In this document: piece by piece, positions 8,537 to 18,118 of the stretch
How the letters are laid out: each line of letters starts with the position of its first letter
Position numbering within the stretch: position 1 is the first letter of the stretch
Source: JAWKWH01 sp963669285
GTDB taxonomy: Bacteria > Pseudomonadota > Alphaproteobacteria > Rhizobiales > Rhizobiaceae
DNA length: 64,000 nt
NCBI GenBank assembly: GCA_963669285.2
Contig: CAXXSI010000025.1
Span: 81,837 to 145,836 of the forward strand
Reading direction: 5' to 3'
Made by a program: the position numbers and the translations under genes
Notes under the pieces: generated by a model
Database searches by the model: none
What the model saw: only the letters and a program-made list of their open reading frames with translations
What the model was told of the DNA's origin: nothing

Positions 8537-9571
8537 ATGAGAAATAAGATAGGCACATTGCTTATTGGTGCGGCCTTTGTCGCGATCGCGACGGGCGCGG
8601 CCTATGCCAAGGACAAGGTTGTCGGTGTTTCATGGTCGAATTTTCAGGAAGAACGCTGGAAAACCGACGAAGCAGCGATGAAATCGGCGATCGAAGCCAA
8701 CGGCGATCGGTATATCTCGGCAGATGCTCAAGGATCGGCTTCCAAGCAGCTGACCGACGTTGAAAGCCTGATCGCCCAGGGCGCCAATGCACTGGTAATT
8801 CTCGCCATGGACAAGAACGCCATTGGACCGGCGGTCGACAAGGCCGCTGCCGAAGGCATCCCGGTCGTCGGCTACGACCGGCTGATCGAAGACAACCGCG
8901 CCTTTTATCTCACCTTCGACAATAAGGGTGTCGGGCGAATAATTGCTGAATCGGTCAAAGCCGCGCAGGCGGAAGGCAACTATGCGATCATCAAGGGCGA
9001 CAAAGGCGATCCGAACGCGCTTTTCCTTCTTGAGGGCATGATGGAAGTGATCGGCGACGATGTGAACTCCGGCAAGATCAAGATCGTCGGTGAGGCATTT
9101 ACCGACGGCTGGAAGCCCGACAACGCTCAGAAAAACATGGAGCAGATCCTCACCGCCAACAACAATGCCATCGATGCCGTTCTGGCCGAAAATGATGGTA
9201 TGGCCGGTGGCGTTATTGCTGCGTTGACCGCTCAGGGTCTCAGCGTTCCAGTCGGCGGTCAGGATGGCGATCATGCGGCGCTGAACCGGGTTGCACGGGG
9301 CACACAGACCGTCTCGGTGTGGAAAGATGCCCGCCAGCTCGGCAAGGCTGCAGGCAACATTGCGGGCATGCTCGCTGACGGTAAGGCGATGGCCGATATT
9401 CCGGATGCGGTCCAGTGGTCGGGTGGCGAGAAGGGCGTTGAAATGAACGCCATTTTCCTTGCACCAACCCCGATTACAAAAGACAATGTGGACGTTGTCA
9501 TCGACGCTGGCCACATTGCCAAGGACAAAGTCTGTGAAGGCGCCATGGCTGGCGTGAAGGGCTGCGAATAG
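8537..9571 (+). CDS. xylF: XylF, D-xylose-binding periplasmic protein
   Basis: This is a 344-residue periplasmic binding protein with a Sec signal ending GAAYA. It has the sugar-binding type 1 fold typical of XylF, with segments VGVSWSNFQEERWKTDEAAM, VVGYDRLIEDN and VGGQDGDHAALN that contribute sugar-binding residues. Two in-frame ATGs exist; I chose 8537 because GGGAGG lies 7 bases upstream, whereas 8531 would leave only one base. It captures xylose for the XylGH transporter. It is the first gene of xylF-H-G-B-A and opposite to xylR. Two hairpins after the stop probably allow more XylF than downstream products. Confidence 0.93.
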   Translation: MRNKIGTLLIGAAFVAIATGAAYAKDKVVGVSWSNFQEERWKTDEAAMKSAIEANGDRYISADAQGSASKQLTDVESLIAQGANALVILAMDKNAIGPAVDKAAAEGIPVVGYDRLIEDNRAFYLTFDNKGVGRIIAESVKAAQAEGNYAIIKGDKGDPNALFLLEGMMEVIGDDVNSGKIKIVGEAFTDGWKPDNAQKNMEQILTANNNAIDAVLAENDGMAGGVIAALTAQGLSVPVGGQDGDHAALNRVARGTQTVSVWKDARQLGKAAGNIAGMLADGKAMADIPDAVQWSGGEKGVEMNAIFLAPTPITKDNVDVVIDAGHIAKDKVCEGAMAGVKGCE

Positions 9572-9587
9572 GTCGCAACGCGACGAT

Positions 9588-9665
9588 CCGGCGGGCGCTT
9601 CCCGCCGGAGTGCAATGACTGAAACCGCGCCGGCATGTCGACTTGATACGGCGCGGTTTTGTTTA
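9588..9665 (+). terminator. Tandem hairpins between xylF and xylH (attenuator-like)
   Basis: Two perfect hairpins fill the xylF-xylH gap. The first is CCGGCGGG (9588-9595) with CCCGCCGG (9601-9608) and a 5-base loop. The second is AAACCGCGCCG (9622-9632) with its exact complement at 9649-9659 and a 16-base loop, followed by a T-rich run. The second resembles a partial factor-independent terminator; the first may protect the xylF message end. Confidence 0.65.
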
Positions 9666-9706
9666 GCGGTGTGAGCATTTGGCCCATCGGGCACGGGGAG
9701 GAATTC

Positions 9707-11029
9707 ATGGCAGAGCAGCAAAGCGTAGCGGCGGAATCGGCGGAGGTTGCCGAAAATCCGGTAACCCGCTTCCTGCGCGCGACCGAGATCGACTCCAGAT
9801 TGGTCGGCATGGCCGGCGCACTTTTACTGATCTGGATCAGCTTTCATCTGTACGGCGCAATCGTCAACGGCTTCGGCGTGTTTCTGACACCGCGCAATCT
9901 GTGGAACCTGTCGGTTCAGACCTCCTCAATCGGCATTATGGCGACAGGAATGGTACTGGTCATCGTCACCCGGCATATCGATCTGTCGGTTGGTTCGGTG
10001 CTCGGTTTCTGTGCCATGGTCATGGCGATCGTCCAAGTATGGATCCTGCCGCAATATCTGGGTCTCGGACACCCTGCACTATGGATCATCGCCGTCATAG
10101 TGGGACTTGTGACCGGCGCTGCCATCGGCGCCTTTCATGGCTGGCTGATCGCCTATCTGTCCATTCCCGCTTTCATCGTTACGCTCGGCGGCCTGCTGTT
10201 GTGGCGCGGTGCGGCATTTCTGCTTGCTCGCGGCGAAACCATCTCGCCGGTCGATTCCACATTTGCCTTACTCGGCGGCGGTCCCTACGGCTCCATCGGT
10301 GCCACTTGGAGCTGGATATTGGGAATTGCCGCCTGTCTCGGATTGGTCGGGCTTATCCTCAGCGGTCGCGTACAGCGCAAGCGCTTCCAGTTCCCTTTGC
10401 GACCGGTTTGGGCGGAGTTCTTCCTGGGCATAACCGGCAGTGCTCTGATTCTCGGCTTTGTCGCCTTGGTGAACTCCTATCCCTGGCCGGTCGGTATCGT
10501 TCGCCAATATGCCGAGCGCAACAACATTACGGTGCCGGAGAGCGGTCTTTATATCGCGCATGGGTTCGCCATCCCGGTTCTCATCATGATCGGCGTCGGT
10601 ATCGCCATGACCTTTCTGGCGACCCGTACCCGTTTCGGACGGTATGTGTTCGCCATTGGCGGCAATCCCGAAGCTGCCGAACTGGCGGGCATCAACACAC
10701 GATGGGTGACGGTCAAGATTTTTGCGTTGATGGGAACGCTCTGCGGTTTGTCCGCAGCAGTCGCCAGCGCGCGTCTGAACTCGGCTACGAATTCGCTGGG
10801 CACGCTCGATGAGCTCTACGTCATTGCGGCCGCGGTGATTGGAGGCACTTCTCTGGGCGGCGGTATCGGCACAATATACGGAGCGATACTGGGCGCGCTG
10901 GTGATGCAATCGCTGCAGACCGGCATGGTACTGATCGGGTTCGATGCAGCCATCCAGCAGATCGTGGTGGGTGCGGTTCTGGTGATCGCCGTATGGATCG
11001 ACACGGTCTATCGCAGGAGGCAGAAATGA
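9707..11029 (+). CDS. xylH: XylH, D-xylose ABC transporter permease
   Basis: This 440-residue membrane protein of the BPD_transp_2 family has about ten to twelve hydrophobic segments. The EAA-like cytoplasmic loop reads GRYVFAIGGNPEAAELAGI, and the segment TRHIDLSVGSVLG near residues 90-105 is typical of ribose/xylose permeases. I placed the start at ATG 9707 since GGGGAGG lies 5 bases upstream. It forms the membrane channel for xylose with XylF and XylG. The stop TGA overlaps the xylG start. Confidence 0.92.
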   Translation: MAEQQSVAAESAEVAENPVTRFLRATEIDSRLVGMAGALLLIWISFHLYGAIVNGFGVFLTPRNLWNLSVQTSSIGIMATGMVLVIVTRHIDLSVGSVLGFCAMVMAIVQVWILPQYLGLGHPALWIIAVIVGLVTGAAIGAFHGWLIAYLSIPAFIVTLGGLLLWRGAAFLLARGETISPVDSTFALLGGGPYGSIGATWSWILGIAACLGLVGLILSGRVQRKRFQFPLRPVWAEFFLGITGSALILGFVALVNSYPWPVGIVRQYAERNNITVPESGLYIAHGFAIPVLIMIGVGIAMTFLATRTRFGRYVFAIGGNPEAAELAGINTRWVTVKIFALMGTLCGLSAAVASARLNSATNSLGTLDELYVIAAAVIGGTSLGGGIGTIYGAILGALVMQSLQTGMVLIGFDAAIQQIVVGAVLVIAVWIDTVYRRRQK

Positions 11030-11838
11030 TGGAGACGGACATGAACGCTCAAAATGGTGCAGCGCCGCTCGTCGAAATGAAGGACATTTCCATCGCATTT
11101 GGCGGTATCAAGGCGGTGGATCATGCCTCTGTCGAGTTGCGTCCCGGCGAAGTGGTCGCACTTCTCGGACACAACGGCGCCGGCAAATCAACGCTCATCA
11201 AGATACTGTCGGGCGCCTATCACCGCGATCATGGCGAAATCCGCATCAACGGAGATGTCGCCAATATCGCAAATCCCCGCGACGCCAAGGCCTATGGCAT
11301 CGAGACGATCTACCAGACGCTGGCGCTGGCCGACAATGTCGATGCTGCAGCCAATCTCTATCTCGGACGCGAGTTGCGCACCCGCTGGGGCACACTCGAT
11401 GATGTCGCCATGGAGGCCGAAGCCCGCAAGGTCATGGGCCGGCTCAATCCCAATTTTCAACGCTTCAAGGAACCGGTGAAATTGCTTTCCGGCGGTCAGC
11501 GCCAATCGGTCGCAATTGCCCGGGCCATTCTGTTCAACGCGCGTATCCTGGTCATGGATGAGCCGACCGCCGCGCTTGGACCCCAGGAAACCACGCAGGT
11601 TGGCGAACTGATCATGCAGCTCAAGGCTGATGGAATCGGCATATTCCTCATCAGCCATGACATCCACGATGTCTTCGATCTTTCCGATCGTGTTTGTGTC
11701 ATGAAGAACGGCCAGGTTGTCGGAACGGCCAATACCGCAGATGTGACCAAGGACGAAGTGCTCGGTATGATCATCCTTGGTAAATGCCCCCCGGGTGCAA
11801 CACCCGGACCTGGTGCGATGAACCCCGAAGCGGCGTAG
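11026..11838 (+). CDS. xylG: XylG-like sugar ABC transporter ATPase, single domain
   Basis: This 270-residue ATPase has Walker A GHNGAGKST, signature LSGGQRQS, Walker B ILVMDEP and the H-loop SHD. Classical XylG of enteric bacteria carries two fused ABC domains in about 500 residues; here only one is present, as in rhizobial FrcA-type sugar importers, so a homodimer is expected. Start ATG 11026 overlaps the xylH stop, with AGGAGG 5 bases upstream; ATG 11029 is an alternative. It energises xylose import with XylFH. The gene ends 25 bases before xylB. Confidence 0.88.
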   Translation: MMETDMNAQNGAAPLVEMKDISIAFGGIKAVDHASVELRPGEVVALLGHNGAGKSTLIKILSGAYHRDHGEIRINGDVANIANPRDAKAYGIETIYQTLALADNVDAAANLYLGRELRTRWGTLDDVAMEAEARKVMGRLNPNFQRFKEPVKLLSGGQRQSVAIARAILFNARILVMDEPTAALGPQETTQVGELIMQLKADGIGIFLISHDIHDVFDLSDRVCVMKNGQVVGTANTADVTKDEVLGMIILGKCPPGATPGPGAMNPEAA

Positions 11839-11863
11839 ACATGAAGTAAAAGCGAGGTCCAAA

Positions 11864-13318
11864 GTGTATCTCGGATTTGATCTGGGCACATCCGGCGTCA
11901 AGGGACTTTTGATTGATGATCGCGGCAAGGTCATCGCCACGGCCACTAGTCCGTTGGAGGTTTCCAGACCACATTCCGGTTGGTCAGAACAGGATCCGGG
12001 CGATTGGATTTCTGCGACACAATCGGTCTTGGGCGAACTTTCGGCCAATCGCGAGGGTAAGCTGGATCAGGTGCGCGGTATCGGCCTTTCGGGTCAGATG
12101 CATGGCGCCACACTGTTGGACGAATACGACGCCGTGCTTCGGCCCTGCATGCTTTGGAACGATACCCGCAGTCATGCCGAGGCATCCGAGTTGGACAATG
12201 ATCCGGCTTTCCGTCAGATAACCGGAAATATTGTCTTTCCGGGCTTTACCGCACCTAAAGTGGAGTGGGTACGGCGCAACGAACCGGACATTTTCAACGC
12301 GATTTCAAAGGTTCTGCTGCCGAAAGACCATGTCCGGCACTGGCTGACCGGCGAACATATCTCCGACATGTCGGATTCTGCCGGAACAAGCTGGCTTGAT
12401 ACCGCCAAGCGCGACTGGTCCGACAAGCTGCTCACCAAAACAGGGCTGACGAGAGACCAGATGCCGGCTCTTGTCGAGGGAAGCGAGGTCGGCGGTCTGT
12501 TGCGACCGGAACTGGCCCGTCAATACGGTATGCGTCCGTCGATACCGGTGGCTGGCGGAGGCGGCGACAACGCGGCCTCGGCAGTAGGTATGGGCACGGT
12601 TCGAAACGGCCAGGCCTTCGTCTCGCTGGGCACGTCAGGTGTACTGTTCGCGGCCAATGACACCTATTTGCCAAATCCCGAGAGCGCCGTTCACACTTTT
12701 TGTCATGCGCTACCGGACACATGGCACCAGATGGGCGTGATCCTGTCGGCCACGGATGCCCTAAACTGGTTTGCCGGGATTGCCGGCGAGACGCCAGACA
12801 GGCTGACTGGCAAGTTGGGCGAGGATCTCCACCGCCCGGGTCCAGTGCTCTTCCTGCCCTATCTTGCCGGCGAACGAACACCGCACAACGATGCTGCGAT
12901 CCGCGGTTCGTTTGCCGGGCTTGATCATGCTTCCGATCGCACGGCGCTGACACAGGCAGTGCTCGAAGGCGTGGCCTTTGCACTTGCAGACAATCTCGTA
13001 GCGCTTCAACAGGCCGGCACGACGCTTCGTCGCGCCACCGTGGTCGGCGGCGGTTCGCGGTCCCGCTATTGGGTCAAGCTGATGGCAACCGTTCTGGGCA
13101 TACCGATCGATATTCCGGCCGAAGGGGACTTCGGCGCCGCGTTCGGCGCTGCCCGCCTCGGATTGATTGCAGCGGAAGACGCCAATCCATTGGAAATCTG
13201 CACGCCACCGGCGATAGCCGAAACCATTGACCCTGATACGAATCTCGCGCCGGCATTTTCAGAAGCGCTCGCGCGCTGGCGCAATCTCTATCCCGCCATC
13301 AAGGAAGCAACGACATGA
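11864..13318 (+). CDS. xylB: XylB, xylulokinase
   Basis: This is a 484-residue FGGY-family kinase, the expected XylB length. The first ATP-binding block is DLGTSGVKGLLIDD. The substrate region has GLSGQMHGATLLD and the active-site segment PVAGGGGDNAASAVG with its catalytic Asp. The C-terminal ATP site is VVGGGSRSRYWVKLMA. Translation starts at GTG 11864 with GAGG six bases upstream. It phosphorylates D-xylulose to xylulose-5-phosphate for the pentose phosphate pathway. Its stop overlaps the xylA start (ATGA). Confidence 0.93.
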   Translation: MYLGFDLGTSGVKGLLIDDRGKVIATATSPLEVSRPHSGWSEQDPGDWISATQSVLGELSANREGKLDQVRGIGLSGQMHGATLLDEYDAVLRPCMLWNDTRSHAEASELDNDPAFRQITGNIVFPGFTAPKVEWVRRNEPDIFNAISKVLLPKDHVRHWLTGEHISDMSDSAGTSWLDTAKRDWSDKLLTKTGLTRDQMPALVEGSEVGGLLRPELARQYGMRPSIPVAGGGGDNAASAVGMGTVRNGQAFVSLGTSGVLFAANDTYLPNPESAVHTFCHALPDTWHQMGVILSATDALNWFAGIAGETPDRLTGKLGEDLHRPGPVLFLPYLAGERTPHNDAAIRGSFAGLDHASDRTALTQAVLEGVAFALADNLVALQQAGTTLRRATVVGGGSRSRYWVKLMATVLGIPIDIPAEGDFGAAFGAARLGLIAAEDANPLEICTPPAIAETIDPDTNLAPAFSEALARWRNLYPAIKEATT

Positions 13319-14637
13319 GCACCGGTTTTTTCGGCGACACCACCACAATTCCCTTCGAAGGTCCGGACAGCAGCAATCCTCTCGCATTCCGACACTACGA
13401 TGCCGATGAGATGATCATGGGCAAGCGGCTGGAAGACCATCTGCGCTTTGCCGTCTGCTACTGGCACAACTTCGTTTGGCCGGGAAACGACCCCTTCGGC
13501 GGCCAGACATTCGAGCGGCCGTGGTTTTCCGACCGGATGGGCGAAACGATGGAGGCGGCAAAGCTCAAAGCCGATGTGGCGTTCGAGATGTTCTCCATCC
13601 TGGGCGTTCCCTATTACTGCTTTCACGACGCAGATGTCCGGCCCGAAGGAGACAATTTTTCGGAAAACACCGTAAATCTGAACGAGGTTGTTGACTACTT
13701 TGCCGGCAAACAGGCGGAAACCGGGGTGAACCTGTTATGGGGCACCGCCAATCTGTTCTCAAATCGCAGATATATGGCAGGCGCAGCAACCAATCCGGAT
13801 CCCGACGTCTTTGCTTTTGCCGCAGCGACGGTAAAGACCTGCATTGACGCCACGCATCGCTTAGGCGGCGAAAACTACGTTCTGTGGGGCGGGCGTGAGG
13901 GGTATGAAACCCTGCTGAACACCGACCTGGGGCGGGAGGATGCCCAGCTCGGCCGGTTTCTGAACCTCGTGGTTGAGTACAAGCACAAGATCGGTTTCGG
14001 CGGGACCATTCTGATCGAGCCGAAACCGCAGGAGCCGACCAAACATCAATATGACTACGATGTCGCCACTGTATACGGGTTCCTGAAACGCCACGGCCTT
14101 GAGGGTGAAGTCAAGGTTAATATCGAACAGGGCCATGCCATTCTGGCGGGGCATTCTTTCGAACACGAGCTCGCTCTGGCGCAGGCATTGGGAGTTTTCG
14201 GATCCATCGACATGAACCGCAACGACTATCAATCCGGCTGGGACACCGACCAGTTTCCCAATAACGTGCCCGAAGTGGCGCTGGCCTATTATTACATACT
14301 CAAAGGTGGTGGCTTTTCGACCGGCGGAACCAATTTCGACGCCAAGCTGCGCCGGCAATCCCTTGAGCCGGACGATCTTCTTCTCGCCCATATCGGTGGC
14401 ATCGATACCTGCGCTCGCGGCTTGAAGGCGGCGGCCAGGATGCTCGAGGACGGCACGTTGAGCGAGTTTGTCGACAGCCGTTATGACGGATGGTCATCGA
14501 AACAGGCAACGGAAATGCTCAAAGGCAACATGTCGCTGGATGCGATCGCGGCACATGTCGAAAACGCAGACGTCAATCCACAACCGGTATCGGGGCGCCA
14601 GGAGTATCTGGAAAATATCGTCAATCGGTTTGTTTGA
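13315..14637 (+). CDS. xylA: XylA, xylose isomerase
   Basis: This is a 440-residue class II xylose isomerase. Catalytic and metal residues are visible in order: the base His in YYCFHDADVRPEGD, the Lys and Glu in LIEPKPQEPTKHQYD, the metal ligands in VNIEQGHAILAGHSFEHE, and Asp in GSIDMNRNDYQSGWDTDQFP. It interconverts D-xylose and D-xylulose in the cytoplasm, feeding XylB. It is the last gene of the xyl operon; no clear terminator follows, and the next same-strand gene starts 63 bases later. Having isomerase and kinase shows that this organism uses the isomerase route rather than the oxidative Weimberg route at this locus. Confidence 0.95.
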   Translation: MSTGFFGDTTTIPFEGPDSSNPLAFRHYDADEMIMGKRLEDHLRFAVCYWHNFVWPGNDPFGGQTFERPWFSDRMGETMEAAKLKADVAFEMFSILGVPYYCFHDADVRPEGDNFSENTVNLNEVVDYFAGKQAETGVNLLWGTANLFSNRRYMAGAATNPDPDVFAFAAATVKTCIDATHRLGGENYVLWGGREGYETLLNTDLGREDAQLGRFLNLVVEYKHKIGFGGTILIEPKPQEPTKHQYDYDVATVYGFLKRHGLEGEVKVNIEQGHAILAGHSFEHELALAQALGVFGSIDMNRNDYQSGWDTDQFPNNVPEVALAYYYILKGGGFSTGGTNFDAKLRRQSLEPDDLLLAHIGGIDTCARGLKAAARMLEDGTLSEFVDSRYDGWSSKQATEMLKGNMSLDAIAAHVENADVNPQPVSGRQEYLENIVNRFV

Positions 14638-14700
14638 AGTCCTTTTTGACATCCGGGCACTTCTGCCATAACCGGTTTGCCGACCGGAGGACCATGTACG

Positions 14701-15930
14701 ATGTCGAAAGTGGTAATAGTTGGTGCTGGCCATGGCGGATCGCAATGTGCGGCAAGCCTTCGTGACCTGGGATATGAAGGCACCATAACGCTGATTGCCG
14801 ACGAATCGGTGACGCCATACCACAAGCCGCCGCTGTCGAAGGCGTTCCTGAAAGAACCCGGCGCGACACCGCAACCGCTTCGCGCCGAGAGCTACTATGC
14901 CGACAAGAACATTGATTTGCTAAAAAGCCGCTGGGTCGACGCAATCGACCGCAACGAGCAGGAAGCCATCCTGTCCGACGGCTCCCGTTGTGGCTACGAT
15001 CAACTCGTTCTTGCCACCGGCGCACGTCCGCGCATGCCGGACATGCCCGGTATTGAACTCGACGGCGTCTATGGATTGCGGACGCTGGATGACGCCGAAC
15101 GGCTTCGGGACGCAGCAAAGCATGCCCGGTCAGTCGCTGTCATCGGCGGCGGATTCATCGGCATGGAAGCGGCGTTTACCCAAGCCATGCTTGGCAGGCG
15201 CGTGACGGTTATCGAGGCCGCTCCGCGCATATTGGGGCGGGCGGTCGCGCCGCAGATATCCGAACATGTTCACAATCGCGCCGTTGCCGCGGGCATTTCG
15301 GTTTTAACCGGCGTCATGCCGACGGCGATCGAGGGAAACGACAAAGTCGAGAAAGTCCTGCTGGCGGACGGCGAGACCATCGAAGCCGATCTGGTCATTG
15401 TGGGGATCGGTGTCGTTCCTAATTGCGAACTGGCGGAAGCCGCCGGTCTGGCCTGTGACAACGGCATTTCGATCGACGCGCATATGCGTACGGCCGATCC
15501 GCATATTCTCGCGATCGGCGACTGTGCCAGCTTCCACCATTGGCAGGCAGATCGGATCGTGCGGCTGGAATCAGTGCAAAACGCCACCGATCAGGCAAAA
15601 CATGCCGCCAAGACAATCATGGGCGGAAGTGATTCCTATCATGAAGTTCCCTGGTTCTGGTCGGATCAGGGAGACATGAAGCTGCAGATGGTTGGTCTGT
15701 CATTCGATCCCGACAGATTTTTGGTGTCGGGGGATCCGGCCGAAAACGCATTCGCGGTCTATCACTTTCGCGACGACCGATTGATTGCGATAGATACCGT
15801 CAACCGGCCCGCAGACCACATGATTGGCCGCAAATTCATAGAGGTGGATTTCACGCCATCCGATGACGACATCATGGAAGGTCCGGTAAAGCTGAAACAG
15901 CTGTTCAAGCAGCTACGTCAGGCCGATTAG
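14701..15930 (+). CDS. FAD-dependent NAD(P)H oxidoreductase, ferredoxin-reductase type
   Basis: This 409-residue flavoprotein has an N-terminal FAD site GAGHGGSQCAASLR, the ATGARPR block, a second dinucleotide fold VIGGGFIGMEAA for NAD(P)H and the closing FAD motif AIGDCA. Its layout matches putidaredoxin/rhodocoxin-type ferredoxin reductases, which pass electrons to a small ferredoxin for an oxygenase. No oxygenase or ferredoxin gene is adjacent, so the partner is unknown. I chose ATG 14701 as the first in-frame ATG starting the Rossmann strand; GGAGG lies 10 bases upstream. The last 26 bases overlap the convergent MFS gene. Confidence 0.82.
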   Translation: MSKVVIVGAGHGGSQCAASLRDLGYEGTITLIADESVTPYHKPPLSKAFLKEPGATPQPLRAESYYADKNIDLLKSRWVDAIDRNEQEAILSDGSRCGYDQLVLATGARPRMPDMPGIELDGVYGLRTLDDAERLRDAAKHARSVAVIGGGFIGMEAAFTQAMLGRRVTVIEAAPRILGRAVAPQISEHVHNRAVAAGISVLTGVMPTAIEGNDKVEKVLLADGETIEADLVIVGIGVVPNCELAEAAGLACDNGISIDAHMRTADPHILAIGDCASFHHWQADRIVRLESVQNATDQAKHAAKTIMGGSDSYHEVPWFWSDQGDMKLQMVGLSFDPDRFLVSGDPAENAFAVYHFRDDRLIAIDTVNRPADHMIGRKFIEVDFTPSDDDIMEGPVKLKQLFKQLRQAD

Positions 15931-17128
15931 GTGGCACTGTGTCAGCCGGCCAAAGCCAGATGCAGGTCAGTGTCGAGCAGATTGCGATGGCCACGAAAAC
16001 TCCCGAAACCGCGCCAAGGCCAAGCAACGAACCGCCCCATCCCGCCAACGGATAGGTAATCAGCCAGCCAGCATGCGAAAGCGCGAACTGCGCCGCGAAC
16101 AGAGACGGTCTTTCATCTGGGGCCGAGCAGGCCGTCAAAAGGCGTCCGACCGGTGTGAGTACGGCCGAATAGCCAACGCCGGCAACAAGCCAGACCACCA
16201 GAATCGTGAACAGCGGCAATTGCCAGAAGATCGCCAGCGAAGTGGCCACCAATGCCGCGATCATAAACAATGCGCCGCCGATCATCGCGTTCCGATTGCC
16301 GGTTTTCGGCAATAATCGCGGAAGCGCCAATGCCGCCATCATCGACCCGGCACCGAAGAAGGCATAGGCCGTGGCGACATCGGTTTCGCCGAGGTCATAG
16401 AGTGACCGCATCACGACGACGGTATTGACGATGACCATGGCGCCGGCAGATGCAACGACGAAGTTCAGCGCCATCAGGCCCCGCAGTTGCGGAAGACTGG
16501 CAAACATGCGCAAGCCTCCTGATACCCTTTCGCCAAAGGATTTTTCCGTTCCGCCCGGATGGTTGGGCACCGGACCGGCGGCGACCAACAGCGCGGACAA
16601 GGCAAAACCCGCGGATGTTCCAGCAAACAGCCAGTGAAATGGCATAATTGCCAACAGCGCCGCAGCGATGACCGGGCTTGCCAGACTTTCCAGATCATAT
16701 GCCAGCCGCGATAAGGAAAGCGCTTCGGTGTACTCATTTTCGTCGGTCAGGATCTCCGGGATCACGGCCTGAAATACCGGTGTGAAAGCTGCTGATGCCG
16801 CCTGCAGCACGAATACCAGCACATAGATCTGCCAGACCTGATCAACGAAGGGCAAAAGCAGTGCGATGGCGGCTCGAAACAGGTCCAGCGCCACGAGAAC
16901 CTTTTTGTTGGCAAAGCGAGCGGCAATCGCGTTGGCGACCGGCGACACTGTGACATAGGCGATCATCTTGATCGCCAGCGCCGTGCCCAAGACGGCGCCG
17001 GCTTGTGCCCCGGCCAGGCGATAAGCAAGCAACGCCAGCGCGACGGTCATCAGACCGGCTCCGAACAGCGAAACGACCTGCGCGCTGAAAAGCCGCCTGA
17101 AGTCCGAATTGCTCAAGGGTCTCAGCAT
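15905..17128 (-). CDS. MFS transporter, likely drug or metabolite exporter
   Basis: This 407-residue protein has about twelve hydrophobic segments in two halves, as expected of a major facilitator. The start MLRPLSNSDFRRLFSAQVVSLFGAG resembles the N-terminus of MFS exporters of the EntS/tetracycline-antiporter-like group. The substrate cannot be read from sequence. It follows the SDR gene by 61 bases on the same strand and may share its transcript. Its 3' end overlaps that of the ferredoxin-reductase-like gene by 26 bases in opposite orientation. The upstream start region has no convincing ribosome-binding site. Confidence 0.8.
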   Translation of the reverse strand: MLRPLSNSDFRRLFSAQVVSLFGAGLMTVALALLAYRLAGAQAGAVLGTALAIKMIAYVTVSPVANAIAARFANKKVLVALDLFRAAIALLLPFVDQVWQIYVLVFVLQAASAAFTPVFQAVIPEILTDENEYTEALSLSRLAYDLESLASPVIAAALLAIMPFHWLFAGTSAGFALSALLVAAGPVPNHPGGTEKSFGERVSGGLRMFASLPQLRGLMALNFVVASAGAMVIVNTVVVMRSLYDLGETDVATAYAFFGAGSMMAALALPRLLPKTGNRNAMIGGALFMIAALVATSLAIFWQLPLFTILVVWLVAGVGYSAVLTPVGRLLTACSAPDERPSLFAAQFALSHAGWLITYPLAGWGGSLLGLGAVSGVFVAIAICSTLTCIWLWPADTVPPNRPDVAA

Positions 17129-17189
17129 GAGGTCAGATTCTGACTATGTGCCGGAGATTGTGACATCCAGCCTGCTTTCGAAGCGATTC

Positions 17190-17942
17190 CTAGCCTCTGC
17201 CAACATAGGGCATGGTTGTAGCCATAACGGTCGTGAACAACACATTGGCATCGAGCGGCAGATTCGCCATGTGCAATACGGTATTTGCCACATGATCGAC
17301 ATCCATCGTCGCCTCAATTGCGATCTCGCCGCCGGCTTGCGGAACGCCTTTTGTCATCGGCATCGCCATTTCCGTAAGCGCATTGCCGATATCGATCTGC
17401 CCGCATGCAATGTTGAAAGGCCTGCCATCGAGCGCCAGCGTTCTGGTCAGGCCGGTAATCGCGTGTTTTGTCGCAGTGTAGGGTACAGATCCCGGCCTCG
17501 GAACATAGGCCGAAACCGAGCCGTTATTGATGATGCGTCCGCCCTGGGGATCCTGCCGCCGCATCTCCCGGAAGGCAGCCCTGGCGCACAGAAACGAACC
17601 GGTCAGATTGACGTCTATGATTTTCTGCCAGACATCGACAGGAATTTCGTCAATCATCGTCTTGGGATAACCGGTACCGGCATTGTTGAACAAAAGGTCC
17701 ACGCGCCCACACCGCTCGACGGTCTCGGCGAACAGATTGTCGACCTGATCTTCTTTCGTGACATCGCAGGCAATCGCCAGGCCGCGCATGCCGCCCCCTG
17801 CAGCAGCTACGGCCTCTTCGAGTACCGGGAGCCGCCGTCCGGTAAACACAACCGTCCAACCGTCGGTCAGCAACGCAGTTGCGACCGATTTGCCGATACC
17901 GGTGCCGGCGCCGGTGACGATCGCCACTTTTCGATCAGACAC
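17190..17942 (-). CDS. Short-chain dehydrogenase/reductase
   Basis: This 250-residue classical SDR has cofactor motif TGAGTGIG, the acidic-position segment after beta-2 reading FTGRRL (suggesting NADP preference), NNAG, and the catalytic Ser ... Tyr-x-x-x-Lys in SVSAYVPRPGSVPYTATKHA. The substrate is unknown. Translation most likely starts at GTG 17942, with GGGAGG 5 bases upstream; a longer in-frame start at 17978 has none. It lies downstream of the mod operon on the same strand but a strong terminator separates them, so it has its own promoter. The MFS gene follows. Confidence 0.83.
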   Translation of the reverse strand: MSDRKVAIVTGAGTGIGKSVATALLTDGWTVVFTGRRLPVLEEAVAAAGGGMRGLAIACDVTKEDQVDNLFAETVERCGRVDLLFNNAGTGYPKTMIDEIPVDVWQKIIDVNLTGSFLCARAAFREMRRQDPQGGRIINNGSVSAYVPRPGSVPYTATKHAITGLTRTLALDGRPFNIACGQIDIGNALTEMAMPMTKGVPQAGGEIAIEATMDVDHVANTVLHMANLPLDANVLFTTVMATTMPYVGRG

Positions 17943-17996
17943 TGATACCTCCCAATCAATCCATGCATCCAACGACATGGCACAACGGATCGCAAT

Positions 17997-18025
17997 AAAA
18001 AAGGGCGGCTACCCGGGAGCCGCCC
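17997..18025 (-). terminator. Factor-independent terminator of modABC
   Basis: On the minus strand an 8-bp stem GGGCGGCT/AGCCGCCC (18018-18025 and 18003-18010) with a 7-base loop is followed by six Ts (17997-18002). It lies 94 bases after the modC stop and before the SDR gene. Confidence 0.85.
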
Positions 18026-18118
18026 GATCCAACCGGTCTCGGGAGGAGGAAAGACCAGCTTGATTGCGTTCAGGATGGGACAGCTTCGTTAAATGGTGGT
18101 TAAAATACTAACTATTTG

